A DNA stretch of 64,000 nt from Cupriavidus basilensis (GTDB lineage Bacteria; Pseudomonadota; Gammaproteobacteria; Burkholderiales; Burkholderiaceae), in NCBI RefSeq assembly GCF_000876015.1, contig NZ_BBQM01000029.1, positions 62,001-126,000 of the forward strand, read 5' to 3'. The translations under genes and the position numbers were made by a program. Under the pieces are notes generated by a model. It was given only the letters and a program-made list of their open reading frames with translations, was not told the DNA's origin and made no database searches. Positions 34,001 through 45,651 of this stretch are shown piece by piece (the first letter of the stretch is position 1; every line of letters starts with the position of its first letter).

Positions 34001-35152
34001 ATGTTGCCCATCAAGAAACATCTCCTCGCGCTCGGCATGCTGGGCCTGGCCATCTCGACCGTCTTGACCATTCCGGCCGGCGCGGCCGCGGAAGTCGTCA
34101 AGATCGGCCTGGTGCAGACCACCACCGGCGGCTCCGCCGCGCTGTACGGCATCGAGCAGAAGAACGCGATCCAGCTCGTGGTCGACGAGGCCAACGCCAG
34201 CGGCAAGCTGGGCGACCTCAAGCTCGAGCTGATCCACTACGACGACGGCGCCGACCGCAACCAGACCGTCAACATCTTCCAGCGCCTGATCGCGCAGGAC
34301 AAGGTATCCGCCATCCTCGGGCCGACGCTGGCGACCTCCGCCTACGCGGCCGACCCGCTGGCGCAGAAGGCCGGCATCCCGGTGGTGGCGTCGTCGAACA
34401 CCGCCGCGGGCCTGACCACGCGCCTGGGCGACTACATCTTCCGCGTCAGCCCGCCCGAGGACAACGTCACGCCGAACGTGCTCAAGACCGTGATCGGCCG
34501 CTACGGCGTCAAGCGCGCCGCGCAGATCTACGGCATCGACGACCAGTTGACCAAGTCCGCCTACGGCGTGCAGAAGAAGGCGCTGGAAGACAACGGCATT
34601 CCCATCGTCGCCACCGAGACCTTCCAGCGCGGCGACGTGGACTTTGCCGCGCAGCTCACCAAGATCAAGGCGCAGAACCCGGACCTGATCGTGATCGGCG
34701 CGCTGGCCGAGGAAGCCGCGGGCATCGTGCGGCAGGCGCGCCAGCTCGGCATCTCGCAGAAGGTGGTGTTCGTCGGCACGCAGTCCGCCATCTCGACCAA
34801 GTTCTTCGAGCTCGGCGGCGCCGGCGCCGAGGGCGTGATCGTCGGCACGGCGTGGTTCGCCGAGCTGGACAATCCGGTCAGCAAGGCCTTCATCGCCAAC
34901 TACGCCAGCCGCTACAAGCACCCGCCCGACATCTATTCGGCCTATGGCCACGATGCCGCGTCGCTGCTGGTGGAAGCCATCCGGCGCGCGCGCTCGGGCG
35001 ACAGCAAGCGCATCCGCGCGGAGCTGGTCGGCATCAGGAACTATCCGGGCGTGCTCGGCCCGATCGGCTTCGACGCCAACCGCGACCCGACCGTGCAGCC
35101 CAAGATCCTGGTCGGCAGGAACGGACGGTTCGTGCCGTTCGAGGCGAAGTAA
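34001..35152 (+). CDS. Branched-chain-type ABC transporter substrate-binding protein
   Basis: 383-residue periplasmic binding protein of the LivJ/LivK (HAAT) family. A signal peptide of about 28 residues ends in PAGAAAEV. The Peripla_BP_6 domain follows, with KIGLVQTTTGGSAALYG, AILGPTLATSAYAADPLAQK, and VVASSNTAAG for ligand carboxylate/amino contacts. It starts a complete HAAT importer (34001-38379). The family binds amino acids, amides, urea or aromatic acids. Here the neighbouring monooxygenases make an organosulfur or amino-carboxylate compound plausible. Confidence 0.9.
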   Translation: MLPIKKHLLALGMLGLAISTVLTIPAGAAAEVVKIGLVQTTTGGSAALYGIEQKNAIQLVVDEANASGKLGDLKLELIHYDDGADRNQTVNIFQRLIAQDKVSAILGPTLATSAYAADPLAQKAGIPVVASSNTAAGLTTRLGDYIFRVSPPEDNVTPNVLKTVIGRYGVKRAAQIYGIDDQLTKSAYGVQKKALEDNGIPIVATETFQRGDVDFAAQLTKIKAQNPDLIVIGALAEEAAGIVRQARQLGISQKVVFVGTQSAISTKFFELGGAGAEGVIVGTAWFAELDNPVSKAFIANYASRYKHPPDIYSAYGHDAASLLVEAIRRARSGDSKRIRAELVGIRNYPGVLGPIGFDANRDPTVQPKILVGRNGRFVPFEAK

Positions 35153-35161
35153 GGCCGCGGC

Positions 35162-36049
35162 ATGAACGTATTCCTCCAGCAGACCATCAACGGCGTGGCG
35201 CTCGGCGCGACCTACGCGGTGTTCGCGGTCGGCTTCACGCTGCTGTTCGGCGTGCTCAACGTCCTGAACCTGGCGCAGGGCTCGATCCTGATGGTGGGCG
35301 CCTTCGCCGGGCTGGAGCTGACGCTGGCCCTGCACTGGCCGCTGCTGCCGTCGTTCCTCGCGGCGATGGCCATCGCGGGCGGCATCGCGCTGCTCAGCGA
35401 GCTGCTCGTGTTCGGGCCGCTGGCGCGGCGCGGCGCCAACCGCTGGATGGGGCTGGTCGCCAGCCTGGCGCTGTCGCGCCTGCTCATCGCCATCGTGCAG
35501 GAGGTGTTCGGCACCCAGGTGCGGCGCTTCCCGCCGGCGCCCTGGACCGGCCACGTCTGGCAGCTCGGCGCGGTGCGGGTGCAGAGCCTGCAGGTGGTGG
35601 TGATCGTCGCGGCGGTGGTGCTGATGGCGGTGCTGGCCTACGTGCTGCGGCGCACGCGCGTGGGCCTGGCGATCCGCACGATGGCGTTCCGGCCAAGCGT
35701 CGCGCAGCTGGTCGGCGTGCCGGTGGCGCGGCTGCGGCTGCTGACGTATTTCCTCACCGGCGCGCTGGCCGGCGCCGCCGGCGTGCAGCTTGGCGTGCTC
35801 TACGACGCCGTATCCCCGTTCATGGGAGAGAACATCTTGCTCAAGGGACTTTCGGCGCTGATCCTCGGCGGCCTCGGCCACGTGCCGGGCGCGGCCATCG
35901 GCGCCCTGGTGCTGGGCCTGACCGAGGTCTACAGCGTGGCCTACCTGCAGTCGTCGCTGCGCGACGCGGTGGCATTCGGCGCGATCTTCCTGGTGCTGGT
36001 GTGCCGGCCCTCCGGCCTGTTCGGCACCGCGACGAGGCAGCGCGCATGA
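35162..36049 (+). CDS. Branched-chain-type ABC transporter permease, LivH family
   Basis: 295-residue inner-membrane permease with about eight helices. The family opening MNVFLQQTINGVALGATYAV and the conserved GGLGHVPGAAIGALVLGLTE near the C-terminus (both given in part) are clear. It starts 9 bp after the binding-protein stop and overlaps the LivM-type gene by four bases. It forms the channel with the next permease. Confidence 0.92.
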   Translation: MNVFLQQTINGVALGATYAVFAVGFTLLFGVLNVLNLAQGSILMVGAFAGLELTLALHWPLLPSFLAAMAIAGGIALLSELLVFGPLARRGANRWMGLVASLALSRLLIAIVQEVFGTQVRRFPPAPWTGHVWQLGAVRVQSLQVVVIVAAVVLMAVLAYVLRRTRVGLAIRTMAFRPSVAQLVGVPVARLRLLTYFLTGALAGAAGVQLGVLYDAVSPFMGENILLKGLSALILGGLGHVPGAAIGALVLGLTEVYSVAYLQSSLRDAVAFGAIFLVLVCRPSGLFGTATRQRA

Positions 36050-36924
36050 TCGAGTGGCTGCAATCGTACGAGAACGTCATCGCGCTCGTCTTCGTCAATT
36101 CCATCCTCGGCATCGGCGTGTACCTGATGCTCAGCGTGAACCGCTTCTCGCTGGCCACCGGCGGGCTGGTGGGCATGGGCGCCTACGTGTCGGCCCTCGC
36201 CACGCTGCACACCGGCCTGCCGTTCGCGGCCGCCGTCGCGCTGGGCACGCTGGCCGCGGCGCTGGTGGCGCTGCTGCTCGGCACGCCGGTGCTGCGGCTC
36301 GAAGGCGACTACTTCGCGCTGGGCACGCTGGCCTTCACCGAGGTGTTCCGCGTGATCGCGTTCAACTGGGACAGCGTGACCGGTGGTGCGCTGGGCCTGG
36401 ACGCGATTCCGGTGCGCACCACGCTGCCGCAGCTCGCCGGCGTGCTGGCGGCGCTGGTGATCGCCGTGCTGGCGCTGCGCGGCGGCCGCCTCGGGCGCAT
36501 CATGGAAGCCACGCGCCTGGACGACATGCCGGCGCAGTCGCTGGGCATCGACGTGGCGCGCGTGCGCCTGGCCGTGTTCGTGTTCAGCGGCGCGGTGTGC
36601 GGGCTGGGCGGGGCGCTGGCGGCGCACATGAATTCGTTCATCGGCCCCAACGACTTCGGCCTGCAGCGCAGCCTGGATGCCGTGGCCTATGCGGTGCTGG
36701 GCGGGCTGGGCCACGTCGCCGGCGCGATCGCGGGCGCGACGGTGTTTACCGTGCTGCCCGAGGTGCTGCGCTTCTCCGCGCAGGCGCGCGAGATCCTGAT
36801 GGCGCTGATCCTGCTGCTGGCCATCGTGTTCCTGCCGCGCGGCATGCTGTCGGTCGGCGGGCTGGCGGCGCCGCGCGGGCGCAGGCGCGCGGCGCGTCCG
36901 GCCACCGCGGAGGCGTCGCGATGA
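36046..36924 (+). CDS. Branched-chain-type ABC transporter permease, LivM family
   Basis: 292-residue permease with eight or nine predicted helices and the LivM signature GLGGALAAHMNSFIGPNDFG, then VLGGLGHVAGAIAGA. It is shorter than E. coli LivM (about 425) but of the usual length for the shorter branch. A basic tail of about 20 residues (RGRRRAARPATAEASR) ends the protein. ATGA overlaps join it to both neighbouring genes, showing one translation unit. Confidence 0.9.
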   Translation: MIEWLQSYENVIALVFVNSILGIGVYLMLSVNRFSLATGGLVGMGAYVSALATLHTGLPFAAAVALGTLAAALVALLLGTPVLRLEGDYFALGTLAFTEVFRVIAFNWDSVTGGALGLDAIPVRTTLPQLAGVLAALVIAVLALRGGRLGRIMEATRLDDMPAQSLGIDVARVRLAVFVFSGAVCGLGGALAAHMNSFIGPNDFGLQRSLDAVAYAVLGGLGHVAGAIAGATVFTVLPEVLRFSAQAREILMALILLLAIVFLPRGMLSVGGLAAPRGRRRAARPATAEASR

Positions 36925-37629
36925 GCCCGGTATTGTCGGTACGCGACGCGCGCAAGCGCTTCGGCAACGTCGCCGCGCTCGACGGGCTGTCGTTCGACGT
37001 GGCGCCCGGGACCATCACCTCGGTGATCGGGCCCAACGGCTCGGGCAAGACCAGCCTGATGAACCTGCTGACGGGCTTCTACCAGGCCGACGGCGGCAGC
37101 CTGCGCTTCAACGGCGTGGAGCTGCGCGGCCTGCCGCCGCACCGCATCGCCCGGCTCGGCATCGGGCGCACCTTCCAGCAGATCCGCCTGTTCGCCGACC
37201 TGAGCGTGCTCGACAACGTGCTGATCGGCGCCGAGCGCCGCCGCGGCAAGGACGCGCGGCGGCGCGCGCAGGCCATGCTCGAGCGGCTCGGCCTGCTGCA
37301 CGCGCGCGACTGGCCGGCGCAGGCGCTGTCCTACGGCCATCAGCGCCGCCTCGAGATCGCGCGCAGCCTGGCGGCCGAACCCGCGCTGCTGATCCTGGAC
37401 GAGCCCGCGGCCGGCATGAACCCGACCGAGAAGCGCGATCTGGAAAGCCTGCTGCGCGATGTGCGCGGGCAGGGCATCACGGTGCTGCTGGTGGAGCACG
37501 ATATGGAACTGATCATGGGCGTGAGCGATTTCGTGGTGGTCATGAACGCCGGGCAGGCCATCGCGTCGGGGCTGCCCGCGCAGGTGCAGGACAACCCGGC
37601 GGTGATCGAAGCCTATCTGGGGGTGCGCC

Positions 37630-37643
<14 letters not shown>
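36921..37643 (+). CDS. Branched-chain-type ABC transporter ATPase, LivG family
   Basis: 240-residue ATPase with Walker A GPNGSGKTS (about 37-45), the LivG insertion typical of this family (NLLTGFYQADGGSLRFNGVE, in part), signature-like LSYGHQRRLEIARSLA (SYGHQ replaces the usual SGGQQ, as in many LivG proteins), Walker B LLILDEPAAGMNP and the switch His in VEHDM. It powers the importer together with the following LivF-type ATPase, which it overlaps by 14 bases. Confidence 0.93.
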
Positions 37644-38379
<736 letters not shown>

Positions 38380-38511
38380 GCGCGCGCGCCGGGGCCGCCG
38401 CGCGCTTTCCCGTTTGCTATGACGACATGCGAAATGCGTCGTTCGCGTTTGCCGGGCGCGCCAATAGAATTTCCGTTCTTTCAGACGAAGCTTTCAGATA
38501 AAGAGATTGCC

Positions 38512-40146
38512 ATGACGGTGCCTGGACGTGTTTCATCTTCTGTTCCGCGTTCAGGCGCGGAGACCCGCCGGCATGCCGGCCTGCGGCTGGCCGCCGCGCT
38601 GCTCGCCGGCGTGGTGGCCTGGGGCGCGCACGGCATCGCGCAGGCGCAGGGCACGCCGCGCACCGGCGGCACGCTGGTGGTGGGGCAGTACCAGGAGCCG
38701 ACGGTGTACGACCCGAACCGCCAGTACTCGTGGGAGACCTACCGCGTAGACAAGCATATCTACGAGTCGCTGGTGGCGGAGGATCTCTCGCGCCCGGCCA
38801 AGGACGGCCCGCCGCCGCTGGTGCCCGCGCTGGCCGAGAGCTGGCAGGTCAGCGACGACGCCCGCGCCTTCACCTTCAAGCTGCGCCAGGGCGTCAAGTT
38901 CCACGACGGCACCGACTTCAACGCGCAGGCGGTGCAGTTCAACGTGCGCCGCTACACGGACCCGGCGTTCGAGTTCTACGACGTGCGCGCCGCGGCCACC
39001 ATGAAGCCGGTCTACGGCAATCTGCAGGAAGTGAAGGTCGTCGACGACCACACCGTGCAGTTCGTCTTCAAGGCCCCGTTCGTCGATTTCCCGCGGCTGC
39101 TGCCGCAAGGCAACTACGTGTCCGGCATCTTCAGCCCGGCCGCGCTGAAGAAATACGGCCAGGACGGGCTGGCGCTGCATCCGACCGGCACGGGACCGTT
39201 CAAGTTCGTCGAGCGCGTGCACGGCGAGAAGACCGTGCTGGTGCGCAACGACAAGTACTGGGGCGCCAGGCCGTATCTCGACCGCATCATCTTCCGCCCG
39301 ATCCCGGACGACGCCACGCGCCTGGCGGCGCTGCGCTCGGGCGAGATCGACATCCTCACGCGCGTGCCGGCCGACGCCGCGGACGGGCTGGAGGGCAGCG
39401 GCTACACGGTGCGCGACAGCACCACGGCCGGCCAGCTTTTCCTGGGCTGGAACTTCCGCAACGAATTCACCAGCAAGCAGGCGGTGCGCCAGGCGATCCT
39501 GCTGGCGATCGACCGCGAAGGGCTGGCGCGCACCATCTTCAAGGGCCGCGCGGTGCCGTCCTACAGCATCTTCAACATCGGCAACACCGCCTATGACGCC
39601 GCGCAGAAGGACTTCACCTACGACCCGGCGCGCGCGCGCGAGCTGCTGAAGAAGGCCGGCTACAAGGAGGGCGACGTCCACTTCACCATCATCACCGACG
39701 TGGCCAACCAGCCCTCGGTCGAATGGATCCAGCGCGACCTGGGCAAGGTCGGCATCAAGGTCAACGTGATCTCGCAGGAGTGGCTGACCTACACCAGCAA
39801 GCTGGCCAAGCTCGCGCCCGACACCGGCCTGTTCACGATGGAGTGGGGCTTCGTCACGCCGTACTGGCTCAAGCTCGCCTTCGACGGCTACGTGATCACG
39901 CGCGGCGGCGGCGAGAAGGTGGTGGACCAGGCCATCGCGCCGGCCATCGCCAAGGCCGCCTCGCAGACCAGCGAGCGCGCCGCGGTCGCCGCGTGGAAGT
40001 CGGCCAACGCGCTGGCGCAGCGCGACGCGGTGTTCCTGCCGCTGGTGACGTTCCGCAACCACTTCGCCAACAGCCAGAACGTGCAGGGCTTCAACGTGCC
40101 GGCGCAGAACTTCTACGATCTCTCCAAGGTCTGGCTGAAGAAATGA
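38512..40146 (+). CDS. Peptide/nickel-type ABC transporter substrate-binding protein (DppA family)
   Basis: 544-residue SBP_bac_5 protein. A signal peptide (about residues 1-43, hydrophobic core LRLAAALLAGVVAWGAHGIA) ends in AQAQG. The family entry segment RTGGTLVVGQYQEPTVYDPN and AESWQVSDDARAFTFKLRQG follow (both in part), and the motif HPTGTGPFKFVERV is near 225. The ATG at 38512 has AAAGAG 7 bases upstream. It begins a second complete importer in the same direction. Family members bind peptides, opines, glutathione or metal chelates. Confidence 0.9.
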   Translation: MTVPGRVSSSVPRSGAETRRHAGLRLAAALLAGVVAWGAHGIAQAQGTPRTGGTLVVGQYQEPTVYDPNRQYSWETYRVDKHIYESLVAEDLSRPAKDGPPPLVPALAESWQVSDDARAFTFKLRQGVKFHDGTDFNAQAVQFNVRRYTDPAFEFYDVRAAATMKPVYGNLQEVKVVDDHTVQFVFKAPFVDFPRLLPQGNYVSGIFSPAALKKYGQDGLALHPTGTGPFKFVERVHGEKTVLVRNDKYWGARPYLDRIIFRPIPDDATRLAALRSGEIDILTRVPADAADGLEGSGYTVRDSTTAGQLFLGWNFRNEFTSKQAVRQAILLAIDREGLARTIFKGRAVPSYSIFNIGNTAYDAAQKDFTYDPARARELLKKAGYKEGDVHFTIITDVANQPSVEWIQRDLGKVGIKVNVISQEWLTYTSKLAKLAPDTGLFTMEWGFVTPYWLKLAFDGYVITRGGGEKVVDQAIAPAIAKAASQTSERAAVAAWKSANALAQRDAVFLPLVTFRNHFANSQNVQGFNVPAQNFYDLSKVWLKK

Positions 40147-41105
40147 CGCGCGCGATCGTCTACCGCTTCCTGCAGGCCATCCCGATCTTCCTGGTGGTGT
40201 CGGTGCTGGTCTTCCTGATCGCCCACGCGGGCGACGGCGACCCCGTCACCAACGCGCTGGCCAGCACGCTGCCGCAGGAATCGATCGACGCGATCCGCAA
40301 GGAGTACGGCCTCGACCAGCCGGTGCTGGTGCAGTACGCGCTGTGGCTGGAGCACCTGATGGCGGGCGACTGGGGCACCTCGCTGGTGCTGCGCACGCCG
40401 GTGTTCGAGGTGCTGGCGCGCAGCTTCGGCAACACGCTGCTGCTGGCCGCCGCCGCGGTGGTGGTGTGCCTGGCCGGCGGCGTGGCGGTGGGCGTGCTCA
40501 GCGGCCTGAAGCGCGGCTCGTGGATGGACGGCGCGGCCATGCTGGTGATCCAGGTCGGCCACAATTTCCCGGTGTTCTGGTCGGGGCTGCTGCTGATCTG
40601 GGTGTTCGGCGTGCGGCTGCAATGGTTCCCGGTCTCCGGCATGTACGACATGCGCGGCGACCAGGACTGGCTCGACCTGCTGCACCACCTGGTGCTGCCG
40701 GCCATCGCCGCGGCGGTGATCTCGATGCTGATCCTGGCGCAGCTGGTGCGGGCCCAGGTCATCGACATCATGGGCTCGGACTACCTGCGCACGTTCCGCG
40801 CGCAGGGCCTGCCCAGGTCCCTCCTGCTGCGCCGCCACCTCGGGCGCAACCTGCTCTCGCCGGTGATCAACGTCACCGGCCTGCAGGTCGGCTACCTGCT
40901 GTCGGGCGTGATCTTCGTCGAGAACGTGTTCAACTGGCCCGGCATCGGCACCCAGCTCTACAACGCGGCGGCCGGCAAGGACTACCCGATGATCCAGGCC
41001 GGCGTGATGCTGGTGACGGGCTGCTTCATCGCCGTGAACCTCGCCACCGACGTCGCGCTGGACCTGCTCAATCCGCGCCTGCGCAACGGAGGCGGACCCG
41101 CATGA
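40143..41105 (+). CDS. Peptide-type ABC transporter permease, DppB family
   Basis: 320-residue permease with six helices and a long periplasmic loop after helix 1 holding IDAIRKEYGLDQPVLVQYALWL (in part), the hallmark of the DppB branch. The EAA-type motif DYLRTFRAQGLPRSLLLRRH lies near 215. An ATGA overlap links it to the binding-protein gene before it and another to the DppC-like gene after it. Confidence 0.92.
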   Translation: MTRAIVYRFLQAIPIFLVVSVLVFLIAHAGDGDPVTNALASTLPQESIDAIRKEYGLDQPVLVQYALWLEHLMAGDWGTSLVLRTPVFEVLARSFGNTLLLAAAAVVVCLAGGVAVGVLSGLKRGSWMDGAAMLVIQVGHNFPVFWSGLLLIWVFGVRLQWFPVSGMYDMRGDQDWLDLLHHLVLPAIAAAVISMLILAQLVRAQVIDIMGSDYLRTFRAQGLPRSLLLRRHLGRNLLSPVINVTGLQVGYLLSGVIFVENVFNWPGIGTQLYNAAAGKDYPMIQAGVMLVTGCFIAVNLATDVALDLLNPRLRNGGGPA

Positions 41106-42019
41106 ACCACGCCGTCACCACCACGGTCGCCGCCGACGACAACGACAATGACAACGATGGCGACGGCCAGCACGCTTTCCGTTCCGCGGCGCGTGGCCGC
41201 TGGCACCGCCTGCGGGCCAACCGGCTGGCCCTGCTCGGGCTGGTCGTGATCGTGCTGGCGCTGGCCGTGAGCGCCGCGGCGCCGTGGCTCGCGCCGCACG
41301 ACCCGAACGTGGCCGAGCCGCAGCTGCGGCTGGCGCCGCCGGGCACGCCCGGCTACTGGCTGGGCCTGGACGCGCAGGGGCGCGACATCTTCAGCCGCCT
41401 GCTGTGGGGCGGGCGCCGCGCGCTGCTCGCCAGCATCCCGCCGGTGGTGGTGGCGGTGCTGCTGAGCCTGGCGCTGGGCCTGCTGGCCGGCTACCACCGC
41501 GGCCGCTGGCCGGCGCTGATCATGCGCGTGATCGACATCCTGTTCGCGTTCCCGATGGTGCTGCTGGCCATCGGGCTGGCCACCGCGCTCGGGCCCGGCA
41601 TCTGGGCCGTGGCGCTGACCATCGTGTTCTCGGCCACGCCTTACCTCACGCGCGTGGTTTATGCCGGCGTGCGCGCCGAGCGCGACAAGGAATACGTGGA
41701 GGCGGCGCGCGCCTGCGGCGCGACCACGGCGGACGTGCTGCTGCGCGAGATCCTGCCCAACGTGGCGACCGCCGCGGTGGTGTACGGCACCACGCTGGCG
41801 GGCGGCATGATCGTGTTCCAGGCCGGCCTGAGTTTTCTCGGGCTGGGCACGCAGCCGCCGGACGCGGACTGGGGCCGCATGGTGGCCGAGGGCGCGCAGG
41901 TGCTGGTGCTGGGCGCGGCGCATGTGGCCACCGCGCCGGCGCTGGTCATCGTGGCGCTGGCGCTGGCCTTCAACTGGCTGGGCAACGGTCTGCGCGACGT
42001 GCTGGACCCGCGCGGCTGA
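41102..42019 (+). CDS. Peptide-type ABC transporter permease, DppC family
   Basis: 305-residue permease. After an unusual acidic run DDNDNDNDGDGQ at residues 11-22 come RGRWHRLRANRLALLGLVV (the OppC_N domain), the LGLDAQGRDIFSRLLWGGRRA signature (in part) and the EAA motif EYVEAARACGATTADVL. It completes the membrane channel with the DppB-like protein. The acidic repeat, encoded by (GACAAC)-like repeats near 41137-41160, may be a slippery tract. Confidence 0.9.
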   Translation: MNHAVTTTVAADDNDNDNDGDGQHAFRSAARGRWHRLRANRLALLGLVVIVLALAVSAAAPWLAPHDPNVAEPQLRLAPPGTPGYWLGLDAQGRDIFSRLLWGGRRALLASIPPVVVAVLLSLALGLLAGYHRGRWPALIMRVIDILFAFPMVLLAIGLATALGPGIWAVALTIVFSATPYLTRVVYAGVRAERDKEYVEAARACGATTADVLLREILPNVATAAVVYGTTLAGGMIVFQAGLSFLGLGTQPPDADWGRMVAEGAQVLVLGAAHVATAPALVIVALALAFNWLGNGLRDVLDPRG

Positions 42020-42108
42020 CGCGCGCGGCATGGCGCGGCAGGGCGCGGGATATTGCGCCACACATGGCACCGGACATGGCGCCCCGATCCGGCGCCGGGA
42101 ACAAGTTG

Positions 42109-43821
<1,713 letters not shown>

Positions 43822-43847
43822 ACGATGCAAAAAAGGAAATGCAGCAC

Positions 43848-45206
43848 ATGACAGGCCGGAAGATCATCTACAACGCGTTCACCCACGTCACGCCGTCGCA
43901 CCAGACGCATGGGCAATGGCGCCGGCCCGAGGCCGGCGCGCAGCGGAATTTCTCGCGGCTCGAGCCGTGGGTGAAGCTGGCCCGCACCGCCGAGCGCGCC
44001 GGGCTCGACACCATCTTCCTGGCCGATACGGTCGGGGTCTACGACAAGTACCGGCAAGGTTGGGCCACCGCCGCGCGCGAGGGCATGCAGTTCCCGTCCA
44101 ACGACCCGGCCAGCCTGGTGTCGGCGCTGGGCTACGTGACCGAGCACCTGGGCTTCATCGTCACCAGCTCGATCCTGCAGGAGCATCCGTTCTCGTTCGC
44201 GCGCAAGCTCTCCACGCTCGATCACCTGACCGACGGCAGGGTCGGGTGGAACATCGTCACCAGCTACCTGGACAACGCCGCGCGCAACTTCGGCCAGCCG
44301 GCGCTGACCGGCCATGACGAGCGTTATGCCTGGGCCGAGGAATACGCCGAGGTGGTCTACAAGCTGTGGGAGGCGAGCTGGCAGGACGACGCCGTGGCGG
44401 CGGACGCGGCCGCCGGCATCTATGCCCACCCGGAGCGCATCCACGCCATCGACCACGAGGGGCCGCGCTACCGCGTGGCGGGGCCGCACCTGCCGCAGCC
44501 TTCGCCGCAGCGCACGCCGCTGCTGGCGCAGGCCGGCGCCTCGCCCGCCGGCCGCGGCTTTGCCGCGCGCCATGCCGAGCTGACGTTCCTGCCGGCCATC
44601 ACGCCGGCTTCGGCGCGCAACGACATCGCCGAGATGAACCGCCGGCTGGCGGCGCACGGCCGCGCGCCCGGCGACCTCAAGTACCTGGTGAGCCTGCACC
44701 CGGTCATCGGCAGCACCGAGGCCGAGGCGCGCGTGCGCTACGAGGAATTCCTCCACTGGCGCAGCGAGCCGGGCTACCTCGCGCATGCCTCGGGCACCAT
44801 CGGCTTCGACCTGTCCGCGATCGACCCCGACACCCCGCTCGACGAAGTGAAGACCGAGTACATGCAGGGCGGCATTCGCGCGGTCATCGACGCCGCGCCC
44901 GACAAGCGCGCCCGCTTCGGCGACGTGATGCGCCAGCGCCTGAACAAGGCGGTGGCGGGCACGCCCGAGCAGATCGCCGACAGCATCGCCGGCTGGGTCG
45001 AGGCCGGCGTGGACGGCTTCAACCTGATCCCGGTCGTCATGCCCGAGTGGTTCGACGAATTCGCCGACGCGGTGGTGCCGGTGCTGCGCCGCCGCGGCCT
45101 GATGCAGTCGGGCTACGCCGAGGGCACGCTGCGCGAGAAGCTGTTCGGCCGCGCCGCCCATCTTCCCGATACCCACGCGGCGCGCCGCCTGCGCCCCTGG
45201 GCCTGA
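43848..45206 (+). CDS. NtaA/SnaA/DszA-family flavin-dependent monooxygenase
   Basis: 452-residue class C flavin monooxygenase. Segments typical of the NtaA/DszA branch are LARTAERAGLDTIFLADTVG, DHLTDGRVGWNIVTSYLDNA and a C-terminal AHLPDTHAARRLR. Family members oxidise nitrilotriacetate, EDTA, dibenzothiophene sulfone or pristinamycin precursors with external FMNH2. The ATG at 43848 has AAGGAA at good distance; an ATG at 43839 lies too close to it. It ends the long operon with two importers and the SsuD-like enzyme. The specific substrate is unknown. Confidence 0.88.
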   Translation: MTGRKIIYNAFTHVTPSHQTHGQWRRPEAGAQRNFSRLEPWVKLARTAERAGLDTIFLADTVGVYDKYRQGWATAAREGMQFPSNDPASLVSALGYVTEHLGFIVTSSILQEHPFSFARKLSTLDHLTDGRVGWNIVTSYLDNAARNFGQPALTGHDERYAWAEEYAEVVYKLWEASWQDDAVAADAAAGIYAHPERIHAIDHEGPRYRVAGPHLPQPSPQRTPLLAQAGASPAGRGFAARHAELTFLPAITPASARNDIAEMNRRLAAHGRAPGDLKYLVSLHPVIGSTEAEARVRYEEFLHWRSEPGYLAHASGTIGFDLSAIDPDTPLDEVKTEYMQGGIRAVIDAAPDKRARFGDVMRQRLNKAVAGTPEQIADSIAGWVEAGVDGFNLIPVVMPEWFDEFADAVVPVLRRRGLMQSGYAEGTLREKLFGRAAHLPDTHAARRLRPWA

Positions 45207-45259
45207 GCGCCGCCCGTCCCCGTCCGGAAGGCGTCCCGGCGTGGGGCATCGGTCCCGGA

Positions 45260-45289
45260 CGCCGGCGGCGGCGGGTGCCGCCGCCGGCG
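45260..45289 (+). terminator. Strong GC hairpin after the transport/monooxygenase operon
   Basis: A perfect 13-bp stem (CGCCGGCGGCGGC and its complement) with a GGGT loop, 53 bp after the last stop codon. No T-run follows, so it may act as a pausing or RNA-protecting hairpin or a non-classical terminator. Confidence 0.5.
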
Positions 45290-45412
45290 CGCTGCGGTCC
45301 GCGGACCGGTCGCCGCTGTCTTTGTCATGACATTGAATCGTCAACTTGCTGAAACATTAGGCAGTCCGAACGGTTTGGCGTCGGCAAGCGGGTTTGCGGG
45401 TATCGAGGGGGT

Positions 45413-45439
45413 TGTTATCCACAGTAATTGTGGATAACA
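45413..45439. promoter_or_regulatory. Inverted pair of consensus DnaA boxes
   Basis: Two exact copies of the DnaA box TTATCCACA face each other (45415-45423 and, reversed, 45429-45437) around GTAAT, inside a perfect 11-bp inverted repeat. No replication genes lie nearby. It could bind DnaA, or it could be only a hairpin. Confidence 0.5.
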
Positions 45440-45520
45440 CGGCCCAGAAAAACCGTCGTCCGGCACAGCGTTGAGGGGCTTGTCAAGCATCGTGTCTGGC
45501 TTTTTCCGTGGCGCTTTTTC

Positions 45521-45566
45521 TTGTGCCGCGCGGAGTCATTGGCCTATAGTTCCATTAATAGAACTA
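45521..45566 (+). promoter_or_regulatory. Promoter and palindromic operator of the AtuA-like gene
   Basis: A -35-like TTGTGC (45521-45526) and a -10-like TATAGT (45545-45550) are 18 bp apart. Overlapping the -10 is a 20-bp palindrome (45547-45566) with arms TAGTTC(C/T)ATT, 9 of 10 pairs matching. It is probably the site of the GntR protein encoded by the downstream gene of the pair. Confidence 0.5.
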
Positions 45567-45651
45567 AACCAGCGCCCGAGCCAGCCAGCTGAGATGACCC
45601 GCCGGCGGCGCGCGCGGGCCTGAGCCGGACACGACAGAGGAGACAAAGCAG

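Larger units (their letters stand above)
45207..45651. other. 445-bp intergenic region
   Basis: Holds the GC hairpin at 45260-45289, the inverted DnaA-box pair at 45413-45439, and the promoter and operator of the AtuA-like gene. The stretch from about 45320 to 45570 is less GC-rich than the genes around it. No open frame with coding character was seen. Confidence 0.6.

Noticed and set aside
33803..35881. Minus-strand open frame of 692 codons opposite the HAAT importer
   Set aside because: Antisense to well-supported genes, His/Arg/Gln-rich composition typical of reversed high-GC codons.
45413..45439. Inverted repeat considered as an ordinary rho-independent terminator
   Set aside because: No T-run follows, and both arms are exact DnaA boxes, so the binding-site reading was kept as the more specific one.
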